Positions 1 to 9,480 are shown, numbered from the stretch's first letter. The stretch is 64,000 bases of DNA from Marinoscillum sp964351625 (GCA_964351625.1 CAYGOV010000001.1:62001-126000), one strand, 5' to 3'. Notes: generated from the sequence alone by a model not told the origin. Numbers and translations: made by a program.

Positions 1-222
1 TCCAAGAGCTGAAATCCTTCCAACATTTTCATAGCCAATTACGGCGGGCAATGGCGGGCAATCTTTATATATGCCAAGGCGCGCCATCACATCAGCGAAG
101 TTGAGTCCGAATCCTTCAGATTTTATTAAAACATCTGCTGGTCCCATTTCTGGTTCAGGTTGCTGTTGTAATTCGAAAGCAATACTTGCTCTGCCGTTTT
201 TTACAAGGGTTAGGGTGCGCAT
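1..222 (-). CDS. Quinone oxidoreductase-like MDR dehydrogenase, N-terminal part
   Basis: This is the first 74 codons of a gene read leftward; the rest lies outside the window. The start ATG is at 222-220. The translation has the N-terminal GroES-like fold of the medium-chain dehydrogenase/reductase superfamily: it begins MRTLTLVKNG, and contains the ADVLIKSEGFGLNFADVMAR stretch that is characteristic of NADPH:quinone reductases of the zeta-crystallin group, followed by PAVIGYENVGRI. The NFAD element, where zinc alcohol dehydrogenases have a Cys ligand, argues for a zinc-free quinone reductase. It starts 10 bp after the stop of the MscS gene and is probably cotranscribed with it. The substrate is not predictable. 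Confidence 0.8.
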   Translation of the reverse strand, partial: MRTLTLVKNGRASIAFELQQQPEPEMGPADVLIKSEGFGLNFADVMARLGIYKDCPPLPAVIGYENVGRISALG

Positions 223-232
223 ATTTTTGGGT

Positions 233-1831
233 TTATTTAGTTTGGTTGAAATAGGCTGACATTTGTTGATCTACTTTTTCCTTCTCAGGATATTCGGGTG
301 ATAGGCTTGGCTTACCAGGGAAATTTTCCATGTGCAAAGTTTGCGTTGGGAATGCAAAATGAACACCCAGTGATCTGCCCAGCTTGATTACTTCCATGAG
401 GATCTCATGACGTGCTTTGAGCTCAGCTGGCCAATCTGGCACTTTGAAAAAGATATAGAACATGATATTGAGTGAAAAGCTCGCCATTTCATTGAAGTAG
501 ATATGGTAATAATCCTTTCGGGTATCGGGGTGATTTTCCACAATTTTTCTCAAGCCAATAATAAATGTTTCAAGTAGCTCGGCAGGCGTATCATAAGTTA
601 CGGCTATCTGAGTGTAGAAGCGACGATACTCACGCATTCCATGGTTGTCTATGGTGCTGTCAGCAAGTTTTCCGTTTGGAACATACATGAGTGAATTCCT
701 AAAGGTCCGTACTCGTGAAGAACGAAAACCAACTTCCTCTACACTCCCATCTATGTCACCAGAAGTGATCCAGTCGCCAATCTGAAATGGCTTGTCTATA
801 AAGATCATCAATGAGCCAAAGAAGTTCTTGATGGTGTCTTGAGCGGCCAATGCAAATGCCAAACCACCTATGGAAAGCCCAGTAAGTAAAGGTATGATAG
901 GAATGTCAAGATTTTGTAGGATGAAAAGTGTACCAATACTCACAACAAAAGTCTTTAGCGTTTTGCGCAGAAGAGGTACAAGTTGATCATCAAGAGTGCT
1001 TTGTGTTTTGGTAGCTAGATGCTCTAGATACATAGAAAGTACATCCACCAAACGATAGAACACAATGGTAGCGAAAAGTGGAAGCAGCGTTTTCAGCGAA
1101 AGCATGATCCAGTGCGAAGCATCCGCATGGAGTTGCAATACTGGAAGTAGTACTCGTAGAAGCAATATAACTGCAAAAATACTGATGGGCTTTGCAACAG
1201 GTAATAGAAAGTGATCAGCTAGCTTTTCATAACCCGCCTGTAAAAGAAATCGGGCAAGAAGCTGCTCAATGATAAAACTCAAAACCTTATGGATCAAAAT
1301 GCTGATAAGCGATAGGATCAAAATACCAAGGTATTGGTAGAGGTACATACCCAATACTTTACGAGTGCCCATTTGCGGAAGTAATTCTAGAAGCTTATCC
1401 GTACCATATGGAAAGACTTCTTCGTGAATTCTCTCCAGAGCATTGATCGTATAAGCACTAAATTTCCATTGACCTTCAGTCAAATCCAGATAAATTTCTG
1501 GTCTTGCACCTGCTATATGATAGCGATGGGCATTTTTTGTACTGTCATAGTATTGAGGATTATCAGGGATTTGGTCCAGCGCTATTACAAGACCTTCCCC
1601 ATCCCAGATTTGCTTAAGCCAAATCGCTGAAGTAATCGCTTGTTCTTCAGTAATTCCTTTTCTTAAAAATGGCTTTGCTGCAAGCGAATCATCGTAACTA
1701 TCGTCTTGCAGAAAATAAAGATGAGTCCGAATAGCGTCTTGTGGAGTAGATAAATCTACACGGGTACTGTCTTGAGCAGTGAGTCCATGAAAAATAGAAA
1801 TTAAACAGATCCAGATAAAGTATTTTCTCAT
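233..1831 (-). CDS. MscS-family mechanosensitive ion channel
   Basis: A 532-residue inner-membrane channel that would open on membrane tension and release solutes during hypo-osmotic shock. Residues 1-19 are a signal peptide ending at LTAQ. A periplasmic domain covers about 20-155. Hydrophobic helices follow at about 160-185, 212-233, 240-262 and 290-308. The pore-lining TM3 is at about 315-340, with the Gly/Ala-rich stretch GGLAFALAAQDTIKNFFGS. The cytoplasmic MscS beta domain begins with the KPFQIGDWI and GSVEEVGFRSSRVRT motifs (348-376). The N-terminal extension makes it longer than E. coli MscS (286 aa). It is divergent from the M3 peptidase gene and 10 bp upstream of the quinone reductase gene. 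Confidence 0.9.
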   Translation of the reverse strand: MRKYFIWICLISIFHGLTAQDSTRVDLSTPQDAIRTHLYFLQDDSYDDSLAAKPFLRKGITEEQAITSAIWLKQIWDGEGLVIALDQIPDNPQYYDSTKNAHRYHIAGARPEIYLDLTEGQWKFSAYTINALERIHEEVFPYGTDKLLELLPQMGTRKVLGMYLYQYLGILILSLISILIHKVLSFIIEQLLARFLLQAGYEKLADHFLLPVAKPISIFAVILLLRVLLPVLQLHADASHWIMLSLKTLLPLFATIVFYRLVDVLSMYLEHLATKTQSTLDDQLVPLLRKTLKTFVVSIGTLFILQNLDIPIIPLLTGLSIGGLAFALAAQDTIKNFFGSLMIFIDKPFQIGDWITSGDIDGSVEEVGFRSSRVRTFRNSLMYVPNGKLADSTIDNHGMREYRRFYTQIAVTYDTPAELLETFIIGLRKIVENHPDTRKDYYHIYFNEMASFSLNIMFYIFFKVPDWPAELKARHEILMEVIKLGRSLGVHFAFPTQTLHMENFPGKPSLSPEYPEKEKVDQQMSAYFNQTK

Positions 1832-1850
1832 TCTTAGTTGTTTTCAAAAA

Positions 1851-1880
1851 CAAAGTTAAGGGTTATTCCTTTTAACTTTG
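1851..1880. promoter_or_regulatory. Back-to-back divergent -7 elements
   Basis: CAAAGTTAA (1851-1859) and TTAACTTTG (1872-1880) form a 9-bp inverted repeat. Each arm is a consensus Bacteroidota -7 element (TAACTTTG, fitting TAnnTTTG), one on each strand. The minus-strand copy lies 20 bp before the MscS start and the plus-strand copy 27 bp before the peptidase start. I found no well-spaced -33 TTG for either. Confidence 0.55.
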
Positions 1881-1907
1881 GAAGCAATAAAAACCTAAAA
1901 ATTCTCA

Positions 1908-3953
1908 ATGAATAACCCTTTTCTCTCACCGTATACTACTCCTTTTGGTGTTCATCCATTTGATAAAATCAAAATAGAGCATTTCCTCCCTGCATTGGAT
2001 GCAGCTATGAAAGAGGGTAGAGAAGAGATCAGGAATATCGCTGAGAATAGTGAGCCGCCTACGTTTGCTAATACTATTGAGGCTATGGATTTGGCAGGTG
2101 AACTTCTAGGTAAGGTAACTTCGGTGCTTTTCAACTTAAACTCTGCAGAAACGAATGACGCATTACAGGCGGTTACTCGTGATGCTTCCCCATTACTTTC
2201 TGAGTTTGACAATGAAGTAAAGCAAAATGAGAAGCTTTGGTCGCGGATCAAACACGTTTATCAAAGTAAGGAAGCTTCCGAATTGGTTGGAGAGCAAAAA
2301 ATGCTTCTTGAAAAAACTTATAAAGGATTTGTAAGAAGCGGCGCAAATCTGAAGGGTGCAGACAAGGTGCGTTTTAAAGATATCTCCATCGAGCTATCAA
2401 GATTGTCTCTTGATTTTGGTGAAAATCTTTTGGCTGAGACCAATGATTACATAAAAATTGTGAGCGATGTATCTCAATTGGATGGACTTCCAAAAGATGT
2501 AATCTCTAGAGCTAAGAAAACAGCGAAGGACAAAGGCCATGAAGGAAAATGGGCTTTCACGCTCCAAGCACCGAGCTATATGCCAGTAATGGAATATGCA
2601 TCTAATCGCTCATTGCGTGAAGAACTCTACAAAGCCTATATGTGCAAGGCATTCAAAGGGAATAATCGTGACAACCAAGCCATAGTGAAAGATTTGGCTC
2701 GATTACGTGCTGAGCTTGCAGATTTGCTTGGATACAAGACCTATGCGACTTATGTATTAGAAGAGCGCATGGCGCAGGCGCCTGATAAGGTTGAAGAGTT
2801 TTTGCAAGATTTGATGCAGCGTGCTTTGCCAAAGGCTAAAGATGAAGTAGCCGAGATAAAGGAATTTATGAAAGAGCTCAGTGCAGATCATGATCTTGAG
2901 CGCTGGGACTGGGCATATTACTCTGAGAAGCTGAGAAAAAAGAAATATGATTTGGATGATGAGTTGACAAAGCCATATTTCAAACTCGAGAATGTAATTT
3001 CAGGTGTATTTCAAACAGCTCAGAAGTTATTCGGCTTGACTTTCGAGGAAAACAAGAATATCCCGGTATACCATCAGGATGTACTTACTTATGAGGTGAA
3101 AGATGAAATTGGGGATGTGTTTGCGATTTTTTACGCTGATTATTTTCCCCGAGATGGTAAGCGCGGAGGTGCATGGATGACTTCCTACCGCGATGAAAAA
3201 AAGGATGAAACTGGCAGGGTCATTCCTCATATTAGTATCGTTTGCAATTTCACACCGTCAACGGAAGACACACCTTCCCTTTTGCAATTTGATGAGGTAA
3301 GTACCTTGTTTCATGAATTTGGGCATGCACTTCATGGAATGCTAGCTAATACTAAATATGCTAGCCTTTCCGGTACACATGTATATTGGGATTTTGTGGA
3401 GTTACCTTCTCAGATTTTGGAAAATTGGTGTTACGAAAAGGAATGTCTTGATCTCTTTGCGCATCATTACGAGACAGGCGAATTGATACCTACCGAATAC
3501 ATAGAACGATTGCGTGCTAGTGCTATTTATCATGAGGCCTATGCTACTGTTCGTCAGTTGAGCTTTGCGATGCTAGATATGAGCTGGCATAATCTGAGTA
3601 AAGTGGAAGCAGAGAATATCACAGATGTAGAATCGCTTGAAAAAGGAACGTTTAGCGGCACGGATCTTTTTCCTCCGGTAGCCAATACTAATATGAGCGT
3701 ACAGTTTGGTCACATATTCGGTGGTGGATATGCAGCTGGCTACTACAGCTATAAATGGGCAGAAGTGCTGGATGCTGATGCTTTTGCACTCTTCCAAGAG
3801 CGCGGAGTATTTGATAAAGAAACTGCCTTTTCTTTCAAAGAAAACATCCTTAGTCAGGGTGGAACTGACCACCCAATGACACTTTACAAGAAATTTAGAG
3901 GACAAGAGCCGACACCAGATGCTTTACTGAAGCGTGCGGGTTTGCTAGCTTAA
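1908..3953 (+). CDS. dcp: M3 family peptidyl-dipeptidase (Dcp/oligopeptidase type)
   Basis: A zinc metallopeptidase of 681 residues, the usual length for Dcp/PrlC proteins. These enzymes cleave dipeptides or short peptides from oligopeptides in the final steps of protein turnover. The active site is visible: HEFGH at 469-473 and the third zinc ligand Glu498 in the FVELPSQ motif, exactly 25 residues after the second His as expected for the M3 family. The helical lid region at 1-230 and the C-terminal motif around HIFGGGYAAGYYSY are also typical. There is no signal peptide, so it is probably cytoplasmic; some Dcp homologues in this phylum are exported. Its stop overlaps the stop of the convergent gene by 4 bp. 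Dcp and oligopeptidase A are hard to separate by eye. Confidence 0.88.
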   Translation: MNNPFLSPYTTPFGVHPFDKIKIEHFLPALDAAMKEGREEIRNIAENSEPPTFANTIEAMDLAGELLGKVTSVLFNLNSAETNDALQAVTRDASPLLSEFDNEVKQNEKLWSRIKHVYQSKEASELVGEQKMLLEKTYKGFVRSGANLKGADKVRFKDISIELSRLSLDFGENLLAETNDYIKIVSDVSQLDGLPKDVISRAKKTAKDKGHEGKWAFTLQAPSYMPVMEYASNRSLREELYKAYMCKAFKGNNRDNQAIVKDLARLRAELADLLGYKTYATYVLEERMAQAPDKVEEFLQDLMQRALPKAKDEVAEIKEFMKELSADHDLERWDWAYYSEKLRKKKYDLDDELTKPYFKLENVISGVFQTAQKLFGLTFEENKNIPVYHQDVLTYEVKDEIGDVFAIFYADYFPRDGKRGGAWMTSYRDEKKDETGRVIPHISIVCNFTPSTEDTPSLLQFDEVSTLFHEFGHALHGMLANTKYASLSGTHVYWDFVELPSQILENWCYEKECLDLFAHHYETGELIPTEYIERLRASAIYHEAYATVRQLSFAMLDMSWHNLSKVEAENITDVESLEKGTFSGTDLFPPVANTNMSVQFGHIFGGGYAAGYYSYKWAEVLDADAFALFQERGVFDKETAFSFKENILSQGGTDHPMTLYKKFRGQEPTPDALLKRAGLLA

Positions 3954-4945
3954 TAGCGTATTTCGCTATACATCGTTTTGCTCTCCTTCTTCAACTCAGA
4001 TTGAATACTAGCCACCACGGCATCTAATTCATTTTTGAGTTTTTGAACTTCTTCTTTTGCTGAAGGAGAGTTACCAAATACCAATTCTTTTTCGCTAGGA
4101 GAAACGAGCGATTTGCGATAATTGGCATCTGCAATTACACGATTGAGCTGGGCTGAAACAACTCCTATCAGACTAAGAGAAAATTCTGGATTGAAATTCA
4201 ATTGCTTATCAGGGATTGCATAGAGAATAGATGAGATTTGATATGCATTCAAATGAATTTGTTCTGTCGCATCTCGCTGAAGGGAGCGCAACAATCGAAT
4301 CATTTTTTTAAGTCCTCCATTGCATCTGCTGTCTTTACTATTGATACGTGCGATATTCAGAAACGGCAGGTATCTTCTGCGGGTCTTTTTGTCAAGATTG
4401 TATTCGCATATTCCTCTATCAATTTCGCGTTTGGTGCTCAGGTATTCGGGATTATCTATCCATACTGCCGGTAGAATCTTCACCTCACAACTTGGCTTTA
4501 ATGTTTTTATTCTTATTTCAAGCTTGTTGCTGTAATCTACAGACCTAAACATTGGATCACCAGATAGGGCTTCCATGATTTCTCTAGCTAAATTAGCAAC
4601 CACCTCCCATGGCTTATCGCCAAATGACTTAGAAAGCACAAGCAACTCGACACCCCCAAAAAGCACAATATTTGTCTCAGTCTGTACAGCACCCTGATAT
4701 CTAAAATCCGCATTTACACTGTGCGCTCGAACCGTTTTTTCTATTTTCTCTTGAATTTTCTTAGCTACATGGAAAGTTTTATACACATAAGATGTGTCTA
4801 TTTCCTCCATGCACTCGAGTACATAACGCAAAGAATCGGGGTAATCGCAGTTCTCAAAAGCTTCTGACACTACAGATTCTCGTCGTGCTTCGTCATACCT
4901 TCTTCCGAGTAAATTTTCAAGTAAAAGACTGTAATCTTTATTCAT
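3950..4945 (-). CDS. Nucleotidyltransferase-fold protein with degenerate active site
   Basis: Not a firmly recognised gene. The 331-residue protein resembles the Pol-beta/CD-NTase-like nucleotidyltransferase fold: helices at 1-75, then FRYQGAVQTETNI (81-93) where a GS-containing motif would be expected, then GGVELLVL (97-104) where active enzymes have an S-D-x-D pattern. The strand CEVKILPAVW (153-162) corresponds to the strand with the third catalytic Asp, and the helix KDSRCNGGLKKMIRLLRSL (204-222) resembles the helical domain of these enzymes. At the catalytic positions I read Gly98, Glu100 and Glu154 instead of Asp. Residues 295-322 look like a coiled coil. No signal peptide. It stands alone, convergent with the peptidase gene and divergent from the MATE gene. 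The fold assignment is inference from motif pattern. Confidence 0.45.
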   Translation of the reverse strand: MNKDYSLLLENLLGRRYDEARRESVVSEAFENCDYPDSLRYVLECMEEIDTSYVYKTFHVAKKIQEKIEKTVRAHSVNADFRYQGAVQTETNIVLFGGVELLVLSKSFGDKPWEVVANLAREIMEALSGDPMFRSVDYSNKLEIRIKTLKPSCEVKILPAVWIDNPEYLSTKREIDRGICEYNLDKKTRRRYLPFLNIARINSKDSRCNGGLKKMIRLLRSLQRDATEQIHLNAYQISSILYAIPDKQLNFNPEFSLSLIGVVSAQLNRVIADANYRKSLVSPSEKELVFGNSPSAKEEVQKLKNELDAVVASIQSELKKESKTMYSEIRY

Positions 4946-5181
4946 GCCAGACTGGTGTTGTTCATTACAACTCTTAGAGGTGAAAATATGAATTTATAGT
5001 CAATAATGTGTTATTTGGCAGTGGCAAATCTATGAATAATCAAATTAATACCTTTAAAGTATTCATTTTGTCGAGTGGTAAGCCTGTAATGTACAAGTTG
5101 CGTTCTTTTCATTTTTATTAAGCTAATAACAGTTCCAGCCAAAATCCAATATATTTTTTACCGCCTCGTCTCTAACCTTTT

Positions 5182-6588
5182 ATGTCTAAAACCATCAATA
5201 ATGTAGCTCAAGGCTTTCGCCTTCTACTTACCGCATTAAAAGGCACTGAAAGTGAATTCACCACTGGTGGTATTAATCGAGCGATCTTTCTTCTGTCAAT
5301 TCCTATGATTGCTGAGATGATCATGGAATCACTTTTTGCGGTAGCAGATGTGTTCTTTGTATCTAAAATCAGCATCAATGCAGTAGCGACGGTCGGTCTT
5401 ACCGAGTCGGTTCTTATGATTATTTATTCTGTGGCGATCGGACTGAGTATGGCTACTACGGCTATTGTAGCAAGACGAGTAGGAGAAAAGCAATTCAAAC
5501 TTGCGAGTGATGCTGGTTTTCAATCCATATTTCTATCCATATTGGTAGGTACATTGCTCGGGGTATTTGGGTTTATTTTTGCTGAGGATATTCTAGTTCT
5601 GATGGGTGGTGCGCCTGATCTCGTGGATGAGGGTGTCGGATTTACTAAGATAATGCTGGCTGGCAATCTTAGTATTTTCTTACTCTTTTTGAATAACGCA
5701 ATATTTCGTGGTGCTGGGGATGCAGCAACTGCTATGCGTACACTTTGGTTGGCCAATGGACTCAACATCATACTTGATCCACTTTTAATATTTGGTTTAG
5801 GGCCAATTCCTGCAATGGGGATAGAAGGAGCGGCCATAGCTACCATTATTGGGCGATCCATTGGCGTACTATATCAGATCTATCATTTATTGAATCGAAG
5901 TGGGATCATCAAGATAGGTTGGGACAATGTGGTGTTCAGACTGAGAACTGTTTATGAGTTGATCAAAATATCCTTGGCTGGTATGGGACAGTTCCTTGTA
6001 GAAACTGCTAGCTGGATTTTCTTGGTGAAGGTGATGTCCTTGTTTGGAAGTGAAGCATTGGCTGGTTATACGATTGCTTTTCGAGTGATTGTATTTACCA
6101 TATTGCCATCTTGGGGCATGGCAAATGCTGCGGCTACATTGGTTGGTCAAAACCTAGGTGCTGGACAGCCTGATCGAGCGGAGCAATCAGTGTGGAAAAC
6201 AGCCTTTTTAAATATGCTCTTTCTTGGATTGGTATCAGTAGTGTTTTTTCTAGCGGCTGATCCAATTATCGGGATTTTCACCAAAGAGCCCATAGCTAAG
6301 GAAATCGCCACTAATGCTTTGAAGATTATATGTATAGGCTATGTGTTCTTTGCTTACGGAATGGTGATTGGTCAATCCTTCAATGGAGCGGGAGATACAA
6401 AAACACCTCTATTGATCAACTTCGTAGTTTTTTGGCTCATCCAGATACCTTTGGCTTATTACCTCGCAGTTTATCTTGATTGGCGAACTACTGGTGTTTT
6501 CATAACCATTTCATTTTGCCATTCCCTTCAAGCGCTTATTTCCATTTATATATTCCGAAAGGGCTTTTGGAAGACAGTGCAAGTTTAG
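5182..6588 (+). CDS. MATE family multidrug efflux transporter
   Basis: A 468-residue inner-membrane protein with about 12 hydrophobic helices in two homologous halves, as in the MATE family (NorM/DinF-like), which exports drugs or metabolites in exchange for Na+ or H+. The N-terminal FTTGGINRAIFLLSIPMIAE and the repeated pattern AGNLSIFLLFLNNAIFRGAG with LDPLLIFGLGPIPAMGIEGA are typical of the family. Roughly 30 polar residues precede the first helix, a small amphipathic extension. The substrate cannot be read from sequence. It converges with the next gene, whose stop overlaps by 4 bp, leaving no room for a separate terminator. Confidence 0.88.
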   Translation: MSKTINNVAQGFRLLLTALKGTESEFTTGGINRAIFLLSIPMIAEMIMESLFAVADVFFVSKISINAVATVGLTESVLMIIYSVAIGLSMATTAIVARRVGEKQFKLASDAGFQSIFLSILVGTLLGVFGFIFAEDILVLMGGAPDLVDEGVGFTKIMLAGNLSIFLLFLNNAIFRGAGDAATAMRTLWLANGLNIILDPLLIFGLGPIPAMGIEGAAIATIIGRSIGVLYQIYHLLNRSGIIKIGWDNVVFRLRTVYELIKISLAGMGQFLVETASWIFLVKVMSLFGSEALAGYTIAFRVIVFTILPSWGMANAAATLVGQNLGAGQPDRAEQSVWKTAFLNMLFLGLVSVVFFLAADPIIGIFTKEPIAKEIATNALKIICIGYVFFAYGMVIGQSFNGAGDTKTPLLINFVVFWLIQIPLAYYLAVYLDWRTTGVFITISFCHSLQALISIYIFRKGFWKTVQV

Positions 6589-9293
6589 AGACTAAACGAT
6601 ACCAGCTCAATTCTACGGTCAAGAACACGGTAAACTTGAAACTCATTTTCATACTGCATGATAGCGACTGGTTTGTCGGCCGCTAATGGTCTGCCTGTGA
6701 GTAAGGTGCCTGCTTTGTTATAGAGGTAGAGATAAGAACCTCCCGAGTCAATGAAAATGATAAATTCTGTACCACCACCTAGCTGATAATATTGCGTGTA
6801 AATAGGAGCTTTAGATAAGAAGCTTTTTTGAAATAAACTTGTGCCAATGGGTTCAAGTACCTCAAAAGATCCCTCAGTATTTCGTGTGATTAGATAGGCA
6901 GATCCTGTGACGTCACCTAAGATGCTAAAGTCTGTATTTGCGCCTGGTTTATAAAGTTGCTCACGCTTAATAAGCTCTCCTTTAAAGTTGATTTCAATCA
7001 ATTCACCTGCCTTTGTCAGCACTATGATCCTTGATTCACTGAACGAGTTACGTGTCTGAATGTAAGGTTTTTCGATTATATCAGACTTGATCTCAATTGG
7101 AAATCCTTTGTATGATTGACCTCTTCTGTTGAGTAAATCGAGTTTCCCATCATTTTGAAGAGTGATTATGATGTCCTTACCATCTATTCGCTCATGCACT
7201 GGTGTCTGTACCAGCGGTTTTGAGAATCTTTTAGGTGCCCAGCCATCAAGTGGTTTCAAATCTTTATCTGTCAAATAAAAATTACCCTCGGCATCTGTCA
7301 ATGAGATTCTATAGTCCTTGGTATTGTTGTAATCAATCAGTGCAATGTCAGTGAAAGGTTGTGCGTCTTTGATTCTCTTTGGAAACTCAGGTAGGTAGTC
7401 TCCATTTCTGTCGAGTATATGCACTTGATTTTGTGTAGCAAAGAGGTATTGCAGTTTGCCGTTTTTATAATAATCAAGCTGTTTGATGCCACCAATGATA
7501 GGCCCATCAGTTGATTTGTCCCACAGTACAGAAAAGTCAGAGGCAATCAAATAGACATTGTAGGCGCTATCCTGCACCATAATCTCACGTTGTTTATTGT
7601 TGTGATTGATAGTGAGGTATGGTTTTGAAATGATTGTTTCAGCTAGCTCAATAGACCTCAATGTGTTGATGCGTTCAGGGATACTGCGCTTTGGAAGTGT
7701 TGGCTGATAAACAGTGACGTTGGTGTAAAATTTATCATCTACGGCACTAAACTGCATGGCGATAAATTCAAGATTCCTAAAAGTAAATTGCTGCGTTCTG
7801 AAAAACTCCTGCCAATCTGGTTTTAACGTATTCATAAACTGTTCCCAAAACCCCGGAACATTTACATAAACACTGAACCCTGCCTCTTTATTGGTCATTG
7901 ATAGAAACCGATTGATACGAAGCGATTTGGTCCAAGTGGACTCATTCTCGATTGAAAGTGTCAGTTGCTTCAGTCGCTGTAGGTTATTGCTAAATATCAA
8001 ATGATTGCGATGTTGCAAGTAATATGCTTCCTCAAAACCTTTGCCGATTTCTCCTAAGAGTGCGTAAGGAAATTCCTTTATGGGAAGCTTCCTGATCGTG
8101 TATTCACCATATTGCTCTTGATATAGCGTATCACCTGTGGTGACAATGTAGCGATCACCCAAAGCATTGAAATATCGCAAAGCTTCACCCATATCATTGA
8201 TTTCAAGAATGAAAAGTAGATCTTGTGATTTTCCAGTTTTGGTTTCCAAGTTTACGAGGCATATCTCTTCGTCTATTAAGTTGAAGGTATAGTCCACATC
8301 AAAATCTGCATCCTTTAGTAAAGCAGCTTTATGTTTTGTTGCCTCTGGATCATTTTTTTTATTGTAGTCACTCAGTGCTTTGCCAAGCTTCGCTGGCTCA
8401 GCGCTCGTGAAGTGATACAGCCAGGCAGTGTTGCTTGGGATAATCTCAGCGATATCAAAATTTCCCCCAGGGGTAGAGAATACATTGAGGAAATCCTTTT
8501 GCTCATCAGCAAAGCTAAATCCAGTAAGGTTGATGGTTTGATCGGTGATTCGTAGGTCCAAAAAGGATGATTTTGCAAAGGGTAACTTGACTGGCAGCTG
8601 CGTGAATGTACCAGCGAACGAATCAAATTTTTCAATATTGAAATAGAGATTCCCTTGGTCTTGTTGGAGTTTGGTGAGTTTTACCAACTCAGGAGTGAGT
8701 TGTCTAAAGTTTTTTTTCTCACTATCGGAGACTGTCCTGATTGCATCTTCTACTAGAAAAGAAGAAAAGCTTCCAATGAAATAATTCTTGTAAAAAATAT
8801 AAGTGAAGGCATTTTGACCTACCGTTGAAATTTCTGTGATCGTAAATCCCTCGTATTCACGCGTACGCTTTTGAAAACCTTTAGCTGCATATTTGGTCTG
8901 CGCCAAACTTAAAAATGCTTGTTGAGCGATATTCTTAATTTCTACCACAAACAAGAGATCAAAATCCTTGCTGGATGTTACATGGAGCGAAGTAAGTAAT
9001 GGTGCCCCAGCAAAGAACTTTCGGAAATTGCCATTTTCTGCAATGCTATCTAGAATGTCAATTCGTTCTTCTATTTTCCTAAAACCCTCAATATATGAAA
9101 GATTTTGCCATACCTGTGTACTCTGTGCATCCTCAATTGCTTTGATGGTATTGCTAGACTCGTAAACAATGATTGAGTTATCTGGTATAAATGACCAAGA
9201 GGAGAGGTCATCATCACTGATATAGTTTTGGTAAGTGAAATAACCGGCACCAAGAAGTAGTACCGCCGCAATGAAAATGAGAAAATTTTTCAA
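6585..9293 (-). CDS. Membrane-anchored protein, C-terminal beta-propeller-like domain
   Basis: I do not recognise a named family; the function is unknown. The 902-residue protein starts with an uncleaved-looking signal anchor (MKNFLIFIAAVLLLGAGYFT) and has no lipobox. Residues 25-560 form an alpha/beta region that begins with a short WSFIPDNSIIVYE element, resembling DUF3352-type exported proteins. Residues about 580-902 contain repeated short strands with phrases such as HILDRNGDYLPEFPKR, NFYLTDKDLKPLDGW, LDLLNRRGQSYKGFPIEI and YLYNKAGTLLTGRP, which suggest a seven-bladed propeller of the PQQ/FG-GAP kind. It is monocistronic, lies downstream of a terminator for sdhCAB, and converges with the MATE gene. 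It is probably periplasmic and inner-membrane anchored. Confidence 0.6.
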   Translation of the reverse strand: MKNFLIFIAAVLLLGAGYFTYQNYISDDDLSSWSFIPDNSIIVYESSNTIKAIEDAQSTQVWQNLSYIEGFRKIEERIDILDSIAENGNFRKFFAGAPLLTSLHVTSSKDFDLLFVVEIKNIAQQAFLSLAQTKYAAKGFQKRTREYEGFTITEISTVGQNAFTYIFYKNYFIGSFSSFLVEDAIRTVSDSEKKNFRQLTPELVKLTKLQQDQGNLYFNIEKFDSFAGTFTQLPVKLPFAKSSFLDLRITDQTINLTGFSFADEQKDFLNVFSTPGGNFDIAEIIPSNTAWLYHFTSAEPAKLGKALSDYNKKNDPEATKHKAALLKDADFDVDYTFNLIDEEICLVNLETKTGKSQDLLFILEINDMGEALRYFNALGDRYIVTTGDTLYQEQYGEYTIRKLPIKEFPYALLGEIGKGFEEAYYLQHRNHLIFSNNLQRLKQLTLSIENESTWTKSLRINRFLSMTNKEAGFSVYVNVPGFWEQFMNTLKPDWQEFFRTQQFTFRNLEFIAMQFSAVDDKFYTNVTVYQPTLPKRSIPERINTLRSIELAETIISKPYLTINHNNKQREIMVQDSAYNVYLIASDFSVLWDKSTDGPIIGGIKQLDYYKNGKLQYLFATQNQVHILDRNGDYLPEFPKRIKDAQPFTDIALIDYNNTKDYRISLTDAEGNFYLTDKDLKPLDGWAPKRFSKPLVQTPVHERIDGKDIIITLQNDGKLDLLNRRGQSYKGFPIEIKSDIIEKPYIQTRNSFSESRIIVLTKAGELIEINFKGELIKREQLYKPGANTDFSILGDVTGSAYLITRNTEGSFEVLEPIGTSLFQKSFLSKAPIYTQYYQLGGGTEFIIFIDSGGSYLYLYNKAGTLLTGRPLAADKPVAIMQYENEFQVYRVLDRRIELVSFSL

Positions 9294-9450
9294 CCAATAG
9301 CTGATTTAGACCCGAAAGATACGAATTATGACGGTATGCGCTGGTTTTGCAAAGAACATAAATTTCAGATTAGAGCACTTGAATACCAGATCGATTGTTT
9401 CGACTGCTATCAGTATGGAAAAAGTAAACTAATGATGTGTATAAGCAACA

Positions 9451-9476
9451 AAAAACCCCGATTTATCGGGGTTTAA
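9451..9476 (-). terminator. Intrinsic terminator of the sdhCAB operon
   Basis: Read on the minus strand, AAACCCCGAT-aa-ATCGGGGTTT forms a 10-bp stem followed by TTTTTT. It starts 5 bp after the sdhB stop. Confidence 0.85.
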
Positions 9477-9480
9477 ATTT

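Noticed and set aside
71..259. Plus-strand frame at the left end
   Set aside because: It is the antisense of the quinone reductase-like gene, whose minus-strand translation clearly matches a known fold.
3953..3969. ATAGCG-TATTT-CGCTAT hairpin as a terminator for the M3 peptidase gene
   Set aside because: No T tract follows and it lies inside the convergent coding sequence; too weak to support.
3950..4945. CBASS anti-phage system
   Set aside because: The nucleotidyltransferase-like protein lacks catalytic acids, and no effector, E1/E2/JAB or HORMA/TRIP13-like gene is adjacent; the neighbours are a peptidase and a MATE exporter.
6582..6596. GTTTAG-AGA-CTAAAC hairpin at the convergent stops as a terminator
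   Set aside because: The stem is only 6 bp and AT-rich, with no T tract on either strand.
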